The notes under the pieces were generated by a model that was not told the DNA's origin, did no database searches, and worked only from the letters and a program-made list of their open reading frames with translations. A stretch of 64,000 nt of DNA from Metallyticus violacea (lineage: Eukaryota > Arthropoda > Insecta > Mantodea > Metallyticidae), in assembly GCA_030762175.1 (NCBI GenBank), contig CM060831.1, positions 66,017,501 through 66,081,500 of the forward strand, written 5' to 3'. Made by a program: the position numbers and the translations under genes. Each line of letters begins with the position of its first letter. Positions within the stretch are counted from its first letter, which is position 1. Shown here one piece after another: positions 46,140 to 57,129 of this stretch.

Positions 46140-47110
46140 CTCGACGTCCTTTGAGTGACAAAGAAATTATGGATATTTTGATACTGAGCTACACTAGAGA
46201 GGATATACAATGCCACGATTTACTGTATTTTATTATAAGGAAGTGAAATATGGGGATGGAGGAGAGCTGACTTTGCAACTAAAATGCATACCCATTTTTG
46301 GGAAGGGTTCTCAGACTCTCCAATGGAACATCAAACGTTGGGAGGTGGGTTGCTATGAAGATATGGTTAATAGTAAAACAAGGAAGGTGAAATACTGGCT
46401 TAGAGTAATGCATGGAGACCAGTCCACACTTCACAGATATGTGGACAGAAAATGCAAAATATAATACCAACGTTTTGGGCTGCAGAGGTGGAAAGAAGAC
46501 TCAGAGAAATTGGCCTGGTTCAATATGGCAAAGAGGTAATGAAAATAATAAAAACTTATGGAACAAGGTTAGAACAAGGCTAGAGGTTATCAGCAAACAG
46601 GAATTCGAGGCATGATGTAACACGAAAGTCTTCTCGAGTCTATGGAATGAAATTAACTAACCTGGGATAAAGGGATATATATTGCTCCTTCTAGGGAGAA
46701 ATGTAACATCAGAAATAGCCTGGTTTAGACTGGGAGGTTGAAAGGTTAAAAAAACAACAGATAGTTCTGATAGGAGAATCTGCTCTTTCAAAATATGGGG
46801 TACATATTCTGGTAGGGTGCACCCACTGGGAACAACTGAGAAAAAACTCTGTCCTGAAAACTTTTATAAGGCAATTAGAGAACGATTGACATGCTGCGAT
46901 TTGTTTGTAAACCACACTAATTGGTTGAATATGAGAATTTTCCTAGCGTAAGCGCGCAAATGTAGAAGCAATTTATTTTCTGGTTAGAACGCAATAACTA
47001 GTGTAATAATTAATAATATGTAATATGTTTCCATTCATATATTTGCAAATATCGTTCTTTCCATTTTAATATATATCTATTTATTTATTTATTATTAATA
47101 TTATTTTATT
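46140..47110 (+). pseudogene. LINE-1 family copy 2: 3' end of a non-LTR retrotransposon
   Basis: Collinear with copy 3 (58420-59510). The plus-strand frame 46210-46464 ends in VNSKTRKVKYWLRVMHGDQSTL, which copy 3 has as HSKTRTVKYWLKPMQGYQYTL. The upstream YGSEIWG-type motif has decayed. Further on, GCCTGGTTTAGACTGGGAGG then the GGGTGCACCCACTGGGA block encode the W-F-R-L-G and C/H terminal motif, with stops. The last coding segment (RLTCCDLFVNHTNWLNMRIF, about 46880-46945) and the untranslated TCTGGTTAGAACGCAATAAC are shared with copy 3. The 5' part and reverse transcriptase core are absent. The 3' end is AT-rich. Confidence 0.78.
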
Positions 47111-47269
47111 TGTCATTATTTGCTCATCTTTCTAATTGTGTGGCATATTTAAGCATATACTGTCTATGACCCATGCATAAAATATATTTGTAATGCGTAT
47201 ATAGTTTCATAAGATTTAAGAAACACCTACTACTACTGGTTTCTGATTTTGAATTTGAGGATAGAAATG

Positions 47270-47825
47270 TTGCAGTGAGTGAAAAAGCAAATTAATGAAG
47301 CAATTTTATCACCTTATAATGTTGAAGATGAGGATCATAATAATAGTGTAATTTAAGATGACGTCAGTGCCAGGTATGTTACAACTAGTGGGAGGATTTT
47401 CAAAACTATGCCTTCTCGGCTTAGAATGTGTGTAGCAAATTATGTAAAAGAACGGAAAGTACTAAGAAATGAAGGTAAAGTGAAAACTATTAGAGAATAC
47501 TTTGACAAATTCTTTACTCGAGAAATAACAAACATCATCATAAAACGTACCAATAAAGAGGCAATAAGAATAAAGTACCAGAAAGAATTAATATGTGTGA
47601 GTCCATGGCTAATATACGGAAGTGGAAGGTTACAATCTCAGCTATATTTCAGATCTCTGATCTTATATGTCTGGCAGGTTTATATGTGTACACTGGAACT
47701 ATGACCAGAACCGGGTTCCTGAAAATACCTACTCGTAAAATAATTAAATTTTATGCAGAAAGACCAGGAATGAAAGCAGGGAACAAGATAAATCTCAGCA
47801 ATACGGCAAACATTTGAAAAAAAGA
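47270..47825 (+). pseudogene. PiggyBac-like transposase N-terminal fragment
   Basis: The plus-strand frame (47408-47704) includes KTIREYFDKFFTREITNIII then KRTNKEA. This matches the start of the DDE_Tnp_1_7 (piggyBac) domain, where F..FF..E....I...TN is the usual signature. After a +1 shift near 47600 the frame 47593-47817 continues with KWKVTISAIFQISDLICLAG then LYVYTGT, corresponding to KWK..T..E..AFLGLLIYMG in the family. An acidic segment (VEDEDHNNSV) precedes it, as is common at piggyBac N-termini. The catalytic aspartates and C-terminal Cys-rich domain are missing, and TTAA-flanked ends were not identified. Confidence 0.6.
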
Positions 47826-48489
47826 GTCAAGTATTGCCAAGATGTGTTTCTGCTGGGATTGATGAAATGCTAACCTTATTCCTGACAGACTATTGAATAA
47901 CCTAACATTCTTTTCTAAGGTTTTGACATTTTACATAACTGCAAATGTATTTAGAATGTTAATTCATTAAATTTATATTATATTTTTTCGTTTGAAGTAA
48001 AACGAAGCAAACTAATTGAACGAATTAAGTCGTAATAATAGCTGCATTTATTCATGAGATCATTTGTTTATGCTGGAGAATCGGACCTTTCAAGGGTTAT
48101 TTTCTAAGTAGCTGCTCTATAGAGATCATTAAGGGCTGCAAGCACATAGCTGAGGGCCATTTGCACTAATCGCACATTTAACGTTAGTGAGACAACGGAA
48201 TTAGAGTGACATACTGGCTAGCTTACTAAGTTCCACTTCTATTACACAAAAGCGGTTTACACAGGACTCTATTTATACTGTATTTTAAGTAGGTCTACTC
48301 TATAGAGGTAGCTAGCCAAAGAGCCTTCTAACGAAAGACTGAAATGTAATTTAGCAAAACAAGTGATCTCTCTAATGGGGTCTTATGGCAACTGTGCACT
48401 ATTCTAGTGTTAATTTTTAATATGTTCTTATTTATTATAAAACGCACTAAAAGGATTTGGAACCGAATTATTGTGGTATGGGTTATTTT

Positions 48490-48491
<2 letters not shown>
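47826..48491. other. Non-coding DNA, nothing recognised
   Basis: Two near-identical short motifs CTCTATAGAG occur at about 48116 and 48298. Otherwise nothing was recognised. Confidence 0.5.

Positions 48492-48529
<38 letters not shown>
48492..48529. repeat. (TA)n microsatellite
   Basis: About 19 TA units. Unlike the other two long TA tracts, no Penelope-type terminal repeat adjoins it. Confidence 0.95.
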
Positions 48530-48531
<2 letters not shown>

Positions 48532-48559
48532 ATGATCGATTTATTATTTATTTATTTTA

Positions 48560-49801
48560 ATTGGACAATTAGATGTATTGCCTCGGCTCTTAGAGTCATG
48601 AGTTCGATGCTTCCTAACTCTCTGGTTCCAATATAGAAAATAGGGATCCCAGGGGAATTTTGGACTGTTTTTAATGACGTAATGTCAATAGGGAGGAAGA
48701 GGATTGTTCACTGTAATAACGAAGTTCGGCTCTGGTAGGACATTTGATTTATTTATAAATTTGGAAGGTTCTGGAACATGCTGGGCTTCGTCGGATTATA
48801 GTTCGCTGTATTCACTCGCGTAGGTATTCACCTTAACACGATTGTGACTATTATTACTATTACGTTGCACTGCCTGATTGACTCTCACTGACCGAACGAT
48901 TTACTTTGACTCTTCGCGACGGTTTAACTATTCTACTATGATAGTTATTATATTTTTTTATTATTTTATTTATGGACGCTCTTTAACATCTCAGGTCACC
49001 AGCGTCCCATTCAACTCAGGGCGTGAAACGGCCGACAAATTTTGCTCAGAGGCCTCTCTTTCAGGCTTGAGGTTCTTTTTTGTGCCGTAAATATACGACA
49101 CGGGACCCACGGCTTTACTTCCCTTCCGAAGGATTTTTTTTTTAGGATTTTTACGCCCGAAAAAATCCATCGGTCCTGGCCGGGTTCGAACCCACGAACT
49201 TGGGTTTAGGAAGCAAGTATGGTAACCACTACACCATCAGGACCGACTACTATGACAGTGAATAATGTAGATACAGACTGATTGTTACTCTTGCTACTAC
49301 CGTTACTGCTGTTACTTCTATTACTCTGTTGCAGCTCTTACTGTCACTGTTACGATTGCTTCCTCCCGTAACTGCTTCAAAACTTAACTTCTCATAGTTA
49401 ATATTAAATATCTTATGCCAACTCGCTCCTCCCTCGCGAAAATTTAATTCCTTTAAATGAATTGAATTTGGTTCCTTCTAGAATATTATTGGATCACACC
49501 AGTGCAAGGTTTATTACCAGTTTGCTTTTATATGTCGGGTTTTTAAACATGTAGATTGGTTGAAGATTCTGGGTTTTACCAGGAAACATTTCCTATTCCC
49601 ATGCTACGGAACAAGAGACGTCTACCTTTCACTAGATTCTTGCGATATAGCACGTTTCAGTCATATGTACGGCCTCCCTTTGAAACAACTAATAGCTTGG
49701 TTTCTGTAAAAACCCTGTTTCTGTATGCGATCTTTCCTTTTGACGGCAAGTATCGTTTTCATTGAATGTATATTCCTAGCCGTTTACCGTGTTGTGACCT
49801 C
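48560..49801 (+). mobile_element. LTR retrotransposon remnant (LTR-like region) interrupted by a SINE
   Basis: The stretch ends at a tRNA-Lys-type primer-binding site (49802-49819), which marks the end of a 5' LTR on the plus strand. The sequence before it is T-rich with GGAAGGTTCTGGAACATGCTGG-type and short CTGTTACT-type repeats, unlike the surrounding A/T-only DNA. The left boundary is not defined: no TG start or second LTR was found, and the internal gag-pol region is absent or unrecognisable downstream. The SINE-A at 48946-49246 was inserted later. The extent is inferred. Confidence 0.4.
48946..49246 (-). mobile_element. SINE-A, complete copy with target-site duplication, nested in LTR-like DNA
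   Basis: Reverse-orientation copy with tail TTTATTTATGGACGCTC, body TTTGCTCAGAGGCCTCTC and GTGCCGTAAATATACGACAC, and tRNA-like head with GGGTTCGAACCC and CACTACACCATCAGGACCGA. Flanking 13-base repeats with one mismatch, CTACTATGATAGT at 48933-48945 and CTACTATGACAGT at 49247-49259, define the insertion. Confidence 0.93.
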
Positions 49802-49819
49802 TGGCGCCGAACAGGGGCC
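49802..49819 (+). promoter_or_regulatory. Primer-binding site, tRNA-Lys type
   Basis: TGGCGCCGAACAGGGGCC differs from the tRNA-Lys-complementary primer-binding site of many retroelements (TGGCGCCCGAACAGGGAC) by one missing C and a base change near the end. Its position just after an LTR-like region supports the call. In LTR retroelements this site primes minus-strand DNA synthesis. Confidence 0.6.
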
Positions 49820-49823
49820 GGTT

Positions 49824-50574
49824 GATCTATCCGTGAGGGTTTGACAAAAGAGTAATGTTTAACAAAAGACCCTCTTCCCAGGCAAAGACAGCGTTTCCAT
49901 TACCTTTACAAAAATATGGTATTACAGAAAGATAACTTGAATGTCAAGTACTAACCAAAAAGATATATCTACATACATTATTAATGCATTAATGCATATA
50001 ATATTAATGCATATAATATTGGGGTCCTACTTTTAATTGTAATATTAATACCCTTGATTACCTGAAACAAGATAAATTATTATTATTATTATAGTAGTCG
50101 TCAGAAGCAATTATAATTAAATAGGAAATTTTGAGACAACATTTCCTGCTTCAGATTATAGTATAAGAATTGATATTTTAATAGTGGCAGCAACGCTGTA
50201 GGGATGTCATGTAAATGTCACTTATACGCACGTTGGCTACATACCTAACGTAGAAGCAAAACTTTGAAGCATGCTGCACACTAATGCATCATGTTCTATC
50301 ATGTTTTCCACTTTTCACGGATAATCAAAAATCGTTTATAAAATAACATCAGTTCCAGGCCTGACCATTAATAACAAATAATTTTGTTTAAATTATTGTA
50401 ACAATATCGTACTTCAGCATCTATACCAAGAAAACATATTTGCATTATTGTCTAGTTATTATTTTCAAGATAGTTGGCGCTTTGAAGTGACAGAAGAGTT
50501 ATATTTTGTATAATATCAATGAAGTTAAATACGGTTTAGAATTGGCTCCTTTAAGTGTTAAATGCGTAATTTTA
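49824..50574. other. Non-coding DNA downstream of the primer-binding site
   Basis: No gag-like frame follows, so any internal retroelement sequence is deleted or eroded. A short (ATT)n at about 50078 and a duplicated ATTAATGCATATAATATT at about 49985 are visible. Confidence 0.5.
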
Positions 50575-50822
50575 TCTATTTATTTTGTTTATTTAAGGAA
50601 GCAATATCTCTGGTTATGGAGAGCGTGAAACGGCCTATAAACTTTGCTCAAAGTTCTCTTCTTACAGACCTGAGGCTGTTTTACGTGCCGTAAATCTCTA
50701 CACGGGGCCAAAGTCAAGGAAGTCTCTATTCAGGATTTTCACGCCCTAAAAATCCATCGACTGGATAGATTTGAACCCGCGACCTTGGGTCTACGGGGCC
50801 ACTAAACCATCAAGACCGACAT
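50575..50822 (-). mobile_element. SINE-A, old diverged copy
   Basis: Reverse-orientation body GCGTGAAACGGCCTATAAAC, TTTGCTCAAAGTTCTCTTCT and GTGCCGTAAATCTCTACAC. The tRNA-like head is GATTTGAACCCGCGACCTTG then CACTAAACCATCAAGACCGA. Small deletions and many substitutions make it one of the oldest copies. Confidence 0.88.
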
Positions 50823-53637
50823 TATAACGGTATTAAATATCTCATAATAAAATACAGTTGGTGAGTAAGGAAATTCGGATCTCTTTCTTTAATATATTAA
50901 TACTCTCAACACAATAAAAGTGAAATTTTGTATTTTGTACAATAAAATTATGAAAATATCGAGTATTGAACTATCGAGTATCGATACTAAACACATATAA
51001 ACACCGAGAATTGACTATCGAGAAAAACTTGTACCGATCAATCTTCTGAACATTTCCATGCCACGATAGCAAAGATATGGTAACTTTTTCGACTCACAGT
51101 AAGCATAGCTGTCAGAAAGTCTCTCCAGGTATAATTGTGCTCTTATTTCTTTGCATAAGAGCTTGGGAAATCAAAGAGTGTCGCTTAGGAAACACCAACA
51201 GCCTTAACATAAAAGTAAATAGAAGTTAAAGCCCCAGGGAAAAGTGAGAAGACTAGCCGGTAGCCTTTTATCTGTAACTCCCTGCTCTCGCTTTCGGGAA
51301 TGGTGAGATTATTCAAATTCTGACCTTTAAGCCAGAACAGTCTTCGGCACAGGAATGTGGGGTTTGAAGAGAAAGGTTAGATGTGGATTTTCAGTCTCCG
51401 CACTAACTTAAGCTAGTTTTTCTTTTATCTCCCCCCCCCCCCCCCGCACTCTTGAAGTCTCCCAGTAGATGGAAGATGAGATATAGCGTAGCAAATGGTG
51501 CAATCTACGACCTCTTATAGAAGGTATCCTAGAATCCCCTCACGTGTGGAAATGAGGAATATTTGAATTCGTTAGTTGATCAGAGAAGGGTGGCCTATAG
51601 AGAAGAAAGGTACTTTTGCTTCGTATTTCCATTAAACGCCCTTATCACGTGTGGAAGAAGAGTTAACTAAACTATAGGTGCAAAGTTTTAAACACAGACT
51701 TTGTGTATGCACTTGACGGAAATTTCTGTTACTCTTCACATTTGTGTAGTGTTAATCTCACAATTATATTTCATTTAAGCACAAAATAATCTGTTTCTAC
51801 AAAATATAAAGGATGTTGTAAATTTAATATTTTTATTCTAAGTAGTTTTCGAGTAAAGCAAGTTTTAACAAACAACTATGAAACACTGAAATATTGAAAT
51901 ATGCATAACTTTACTAGTAGCAAAAAATGAATAACATATGTTGGTAGACATGCTCACCAAGCAAAGTCCTTAATGCTTTTCAGCAGCACATACTGACGTG
52001 AACAGTTTTTCTCTGTAAAGAAGCTAACCAAACCTGCAAGCTGCCCTTAGGCTTGTTATTGCAAACAGATCGCCAAACGAGCGAAGGTTGCTGTCAGAAA
52101 AAACAAAGGCAAGGGAAAGCTCAGCAGTTATACAAAAAACATCTAAATTGTTTAACGTACTTCAAAAGTGGTTTTAATTACAGCAGAAGTCTGAGGTGAT
52201 ATTTACAGCTGTACTGTTTGTTAGTTAAGTTCATTATAATATTGTAATAAACACAGGAACTAGTGCTTGCTGCAAATTTAAGTTACATTTATTTGTATAG
52301 CTTAAGTAAATTTAAAATAGGCCTGTAGGAAGACAGAGTACGCTACAGTATAAAATAAGCATTATTGTATATTGCAAATGAAAATATTCGTACTATAGTA
52401 AAAAATTTGTATTGTATTATTTAATTAAAAATAAAAACATAAGGTAGGAGCAAATATACTTCTTCAATGTTCTTTGTATTGTAATATAAAACAGAAACTA
52501 TTCTAACTATATATTAAATAACGTATAATTGTAATAAACGTTTATATCACATTATTATTTAATGATAACATTAAAACAAAAGAAAAAAAAAGAATTATAT
52601 GGATAATGTGTTTGTATTCTGTTCATCTCTGTTATGTCCGAACCTGCTTGTTCTAGCACAGATGCGCTGCGCTATTTTCTTGACGTGATTGCTGTATTGT
52701 TTCTTAAGCAGAAATGTTTGCGATTCTGAACAGAGGGAAATTGAGGAAGGCTATAAATACAACAGCATTCTTATTCTATCAGACAGTCGAGTCCTTCTTA
52801 AAAAAAACGAGACCACCGCTGCCACCACTCACCACCCCCCCCCCCACCAATAATATATTTCAAAAATTTAAAACGAATTATACTAAAAAAATGTATATAA
52901 TAAGGTGAGCGCTGTTACTGCAAATATGCAATTATGGCAATATTTCCAAAAAGTTTAATAAACTAAATAATTTTATGTTTATTTTATTACTCTAATTTAT
53001 TGTGTAAAAGGTTTGGTTTTATTTCTGTTTATTAAATGGTATTACTTTAACAAGCGAATGTTTCATTTCCTTTCACAGACATTTATTGTACCTATTTGGG
53101 ACTTATTTTAAGTACGTATAAGTAAATGTTTAATTGCAATACATTTATTGTCTTTCATTCTTTCATTTAAAAGTCAGAAAATGAGTTTTTAGGTACTTTC
53201 ATTAAACACTGAAACTTTCGTTGGAAATACTCTTAATACGTATGAAATATTAATACCATTTTCCGATAATGCAACTGGTGCAATGTAACTGTGTTGTGGG
53301 ACAGCGATTATATTTCCCTTCTCTTTCGTACTTAACACTGAATTGCACAGTAGCCAAAATTCCAGTAGCTACAAGATAACGTGTGGCAGCAAAATTCTCT
53401 TTTTCCAGCATATTTTTTCTACACTCTACGAAAGATCGAAGAAAAGCGTTTATAAGTTTTTTTCATTGTCTCCCTCAATATTTCTTTCAAGTTCAAAAGA
53501 TGACATTTATGTCTCCTCCATCTGGTCCCTGTTCATAAAAGTTGGCAAGTGCAACAAATATGACAATTTGATAAATTTGTTAGTATATAATAACTAACTA
53601 GTATTTCATATACACATGTACAAAATTGTAACTTGTC
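50823..53637. other. Non-coding DNA, nothing recognised
   Basis: Includes C runs at about 51431-51446 and 52837-52846. ORF 53343-53597 (+) is Ser/Phe-rich with no domain. No interspersed repeat was recognised. Confidence 0.5.
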
Positions 53638-53650
53638 ATAAAGCAAATTG

Positions 53651-53943
53651 TCGGTCCTGGTGGTGTAGTGGTTACCATACTTGCCTCCTAAACTCAAGAT
53701 CTTGGGTTCGAACCCGGCCAGGACCGATGGATTTTTTCGGGGCGTAAAATCCTAAGTATGACTTCCTTCGGAAGGGAAGTAAAGCCGTGGGTCCCGTGTC
53801 GTACATTTACGGCACGATAAAGAACCTCAAGCCTGAAAGAGAGGCCTCTGAGCAAAATTAGTCGGCCGTTTCACGCCCTGAGGTGAATGGGACGCTGATG
53901 ACCTGAGATGTTAAAGAGCGTCCATAAATAAATAAATCAATCA
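53651..53943 (+). mobile_element. SINE-A, complete reference-quality copy with 13-bp target-site duplication
   Basis: This is the best-preserved plus-strand copy. The tRNA-like head (53651-53726) opens with TCGGTCCTGG and closes with CCAGGACCGA, a perfect 10-base acceptor-like complement. The A-box-like TGGTGTAGTGG lies at about 53660 and B box GGTTCGAACCC at 53705-53715. The body has a hairpin CGTGTCGTA-CATT-TACGGCACG at about 53795-53816. The tail is AAATAAATAAATCAATCA. Perfect 13-bp repeats ATAAAGCAAATTG flank it at 53638-53650 and 53944-53956, indicating a recent insertion. Confidence 0.96.
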
Positions 53944-53956
53944 ATAAAGCAAATTG

Positions 53957-54644
53957 CTGTTTCATAAAGCATTAGCTATATTAATTCAAGGCTCTTTGCT
54001 ATGTACCAAGTAAAAATATTTTATTGTATTATATCCTAATGTAAATTAAATCTGACCAGGTACAATATATTTATCAAGTAATTACCACATTATTGTTTGT
54101 AATAATCAATATTAAAATGATCTCTGTCAGCTTACCCTGCATTTTACAATAAACGTAAGCAACAAAAACGATAAGTTAGCTATGGCCGACAATGTCAATC
54201 AACTACAAAGTAAATTATTCTAAATCGTTACGCCAGTGTCATGCATGATAAAAAGGAAGATTTAAAATCGTAAGTACATTGTCCATTAGGATTTATTGTA
54301 TATCACATTAATAAATAATCATACAGATAAATAATTGGTGCCACACATGCTATGACACGTAAACATTTACCTGTCGAATTTGTTTGACATTTTTATAAAT
54401 AAGTCAGTTGGTCACTATGTAATGTGACAGTATTATGTTACATGAAAAAAAATTCAAAACGGTTTCGCAGATTGCCACTTTTTATCAGTCACACTAAAAG
54501 TTTTAAGAAACAGGTTTTGACGTGACAATTTTGTAAATTTGACATGCTTTGAGAAACTTCTCAATATATGGATTTGTAAAACTTTTACCTGTCACCTGTT
54601 GAAATTGTGAGTTTTTATGAAATAATGCCTTGGTGTGTGTATAT
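53957..54644. other. AT-rich non-coding DNA, nothing recognised
   Basis: Nothing recognised. Confidence 0.5.
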
Positions 54645-55545
54645 ATGCGAGGTCGCCCAGAAAGTAATGTACCACATTTTTTTCTCATCCAACAATAATT
54701 CATACCTAACTTTGTATGAATTATTTGAAATTTCGTGAGTGCATGCGCAAAGTTTCCGATTCCTTCGACAGATAGCATAGCTGCAGCAATGTTTCAAAAT
54801 GGCGTCTGTAAGTGATGTTAAGTTACAACCAGCGTGTCGTCATGGAATTTCTCACTGCGGAGAAAGAAACTGTATGGAATATTCACAAACGTTTGTGTGA
54901 AGTCTATGGAGCCTCTGTAGTCGACAGAAGTACAGTTGACCGCTGAGGACAGACGGTGAGACCATCAAAAGACAGTTCGGCGGAGCTCCAAGATTCGCTG
55001 CGGCAGAGAGACGTTTCACAGCTGTCACACCTGATATGTTGCAGCGCGCTGATGTTCTCATTCATTAGGATCGACACATTACAAACTCAAGAAACGCTTC
55101 CAGCGACTTCGGCGCTATAACAACCCGGGAGATATTTTGATTCATAACGATAACGCTTGGCCTCACACAAGTTTGAGGACTTATGAACACATCGCGAAGC
55201 AGGGTTGGACAGTGTTGCCCCATTCATCCCACACCCCTGACTTAGATCCCTTGGATTTCCACTTGTTTGGGCCATTAAAGAATGGCATTCGTGGAAGACA
55301 TTTTGAGGACGACGTGGAGGAGGTGATTTGCTTGTTGAAGAAATGACTTTGTGACCAGAACAAGGATTGGTACCGACAGGGCATATAGCTCTTGTGTCTC
55401 GCTGGAGGAGGGTTATAGAACTGGAAGGAGACTACATGGAAAATAGGGTGTGTAGATAAAACATACCTCTTTCATGTGTGTAATTCTCATTGTGTGAAAT
55501 AAATAATGTTGGAGGAAAAAAATGTGGGGCATTACTTTCCTAGTA
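54645..55545 (+). mobile_element. Mariner transposon, internally deleted
   Basis: Inverted ends share CAGAAAGTAATGTACCACAT (left) and GGAAAGTAATGCCCCACATT (right, read inward) followed by a T run. The plus-strand transposase starts at ATG 54799 (MASVSDVK), then shifts into EFLTAEKETVWNIHKRLCEV, the N-terminal helix-turn-helix. The catalytic middle with the first aspartate is deleted. The frame resumes with RRYNNPGDILIHNDNAWPHT (second aspartate in HNDNA) and HSSHTPDLDPLDFHLFGPLK (third aspartate in PLDFHLF; 55137-55346), ends at a stop, and has frameshifted C-terminal remains. It is about 900 bp where 1.3 kb is usual. It is non-autonomous. Confidence 0.88.
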
Positions 55546-56511
55546 TGTACATTAAAATTACAAAACAAGTCCTTAAAGTCTTACATTAATTTATGTGATT
55601 ATAGTAAAGTTAACGTGCCTTTAAAATAATATATTGTAACGTACAACATTAAAATAAAATGCATGTAAATGAGTTACATCATTATTTCTGATATATTTCT
55701 CACATTATTAGGCGATGGAATACAACAGTAATTCGAGAATATGTAAAGCATCTAAATTATCTTTTGATTCCAAAGTGTTAAACAATTCCCTCATCATTCA
55801 CCACGATGCACCCGTCGTTTTGCTGGTTTTTCTAGTCTGTTAAACCAAAAGACTCCCTTTTAAAATTTATGCGGGCTGTATCTTCCACCATGTGCAAAAC
55901 TTACTTTAATATGCAATTCCAAACGTTAGAATTCACTGCTTCAAATGCAATTCTTCGCAAAAGTTTAACCCATGCAATGTCATGCTACTGAGCTCTTCTA
56001 GTGCCTACATCACACTGGCAGTACATACACGTCATATTCCAGATGGGTGGGCCGTTTATTGATCCAAGGTGTAGCCATACATAAACATGTTCACCTGGTT
56101 GAGTTTTGAACATAAAACATATTCTACAATCGCTAAACCTTTCTGTGTAATAACAACAAATGAAACAGATGAAAATAAAGTTGTTTTTGAACCAACATTC
56201 GTTACAGTATATCTTTTTTCTTGAATATGCTGGAACATTATATAAATTCCCCGTGCTTATAAGCACCACATTCGATGTCACCATTAAATCATTCGGTAAC
56301 AGTGCATATTAAGGATATAGTCATTACATGTATTAAAGAGAAAGGAATGAGCACTGCTAATCCCGAAGAATGCTTTGGAGTGCACCCAGAAGACCGTATC
56401 AAGAACGAGGATATTTAACCAGAAAATCAGGGGCGGATAACCGCACACATCTACTCCAGTATAGGATGCTGTAACTATCATTGAGAACAACGGACATCTT
56501 CAGCGCTCCGT
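55546..56511. other. Non-coding DNA between mariner elements
   Basis: The 99-codon frame at 55985-56284 (-) and others have no signature. Confidence 0.5.
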
Positions 56512-57010
56512 TATACGAGGGCAATTCGGAAAGTAAGTTCCACTAATTGTTTTAAGGAATGCTACTTTATTTTTGGAACTTTTATTACACGCAAGTGAAA
56601 AGTAAACTTTTCAATTATTTTTCAACACAATTTCTATTTAAATTCAGGCAATTTTTCATACAGCTAAACAAACTTTGAAATTCCCTGTGCGTATAGCTCC
56701 ACCGCCTGTGATGCTCCTCTTGAGCCCCTTGTCCGTTTTGTTAAAGTCTGACAGTAGACATTACGAGTATTTGTTTATTGTTGTGCCTCGTTTCATGAAC
56801 TCCACCAGTAATACACCTTGCTTGTCTCAAAGGTTGCCGTTGCCGTGAGCTTTTTGGTTAAATCATCGTGGATATTGGAACTGATGACACCAATGTTGAA
56901 CAATATTCTCGCTCATAACAATCCCGTATTCCCTCAATGCCGTTTGTTTCTTTACCCACAGAAACCGAATCATTACATGTACCTTTCACTTGGCAGGAGC
57001 TTCTTGCAGT
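56512..57010 (-). mobile_element. Mariner transposon fragment, internally deleted
   Basis: The left end TATACGAGGGCAATTCGGAA then AGTAAG is a mariner inverted end. In minus orientation the N-terminal part (about 56990-56880) is readable as YGIVMSENIVQHWCHQFQ. After a gap, LVEFMKRGTTI lies at about 56790 and, beyond frame changes, AVQLYAQGISKF at about 56690-56730, near the C-terminus. The catalytic motifs DETW and HDNA are gone. The right inverted end was not found. It is another relic with a lost core. Confidence 0.65.
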
Positions 57011-57129
57011 AAAGCTAATTTGTATGATAAATGCATTTTATATAAAAGCTAAACATTTCAGCTATGCATCTCATTATTTAATATCCTCTTTGGCTGTCTT
57101 CTGATATATATTAATTTGAAACATGCATA

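Noticed and set aside
53651..53726. Functional tRNA gene
   Set aside because: Although the ends pair well, the head is fixed to the SINE-A body in all copies, is bounded by a target-site duplication together with it, and the anticodon arm is irregular.
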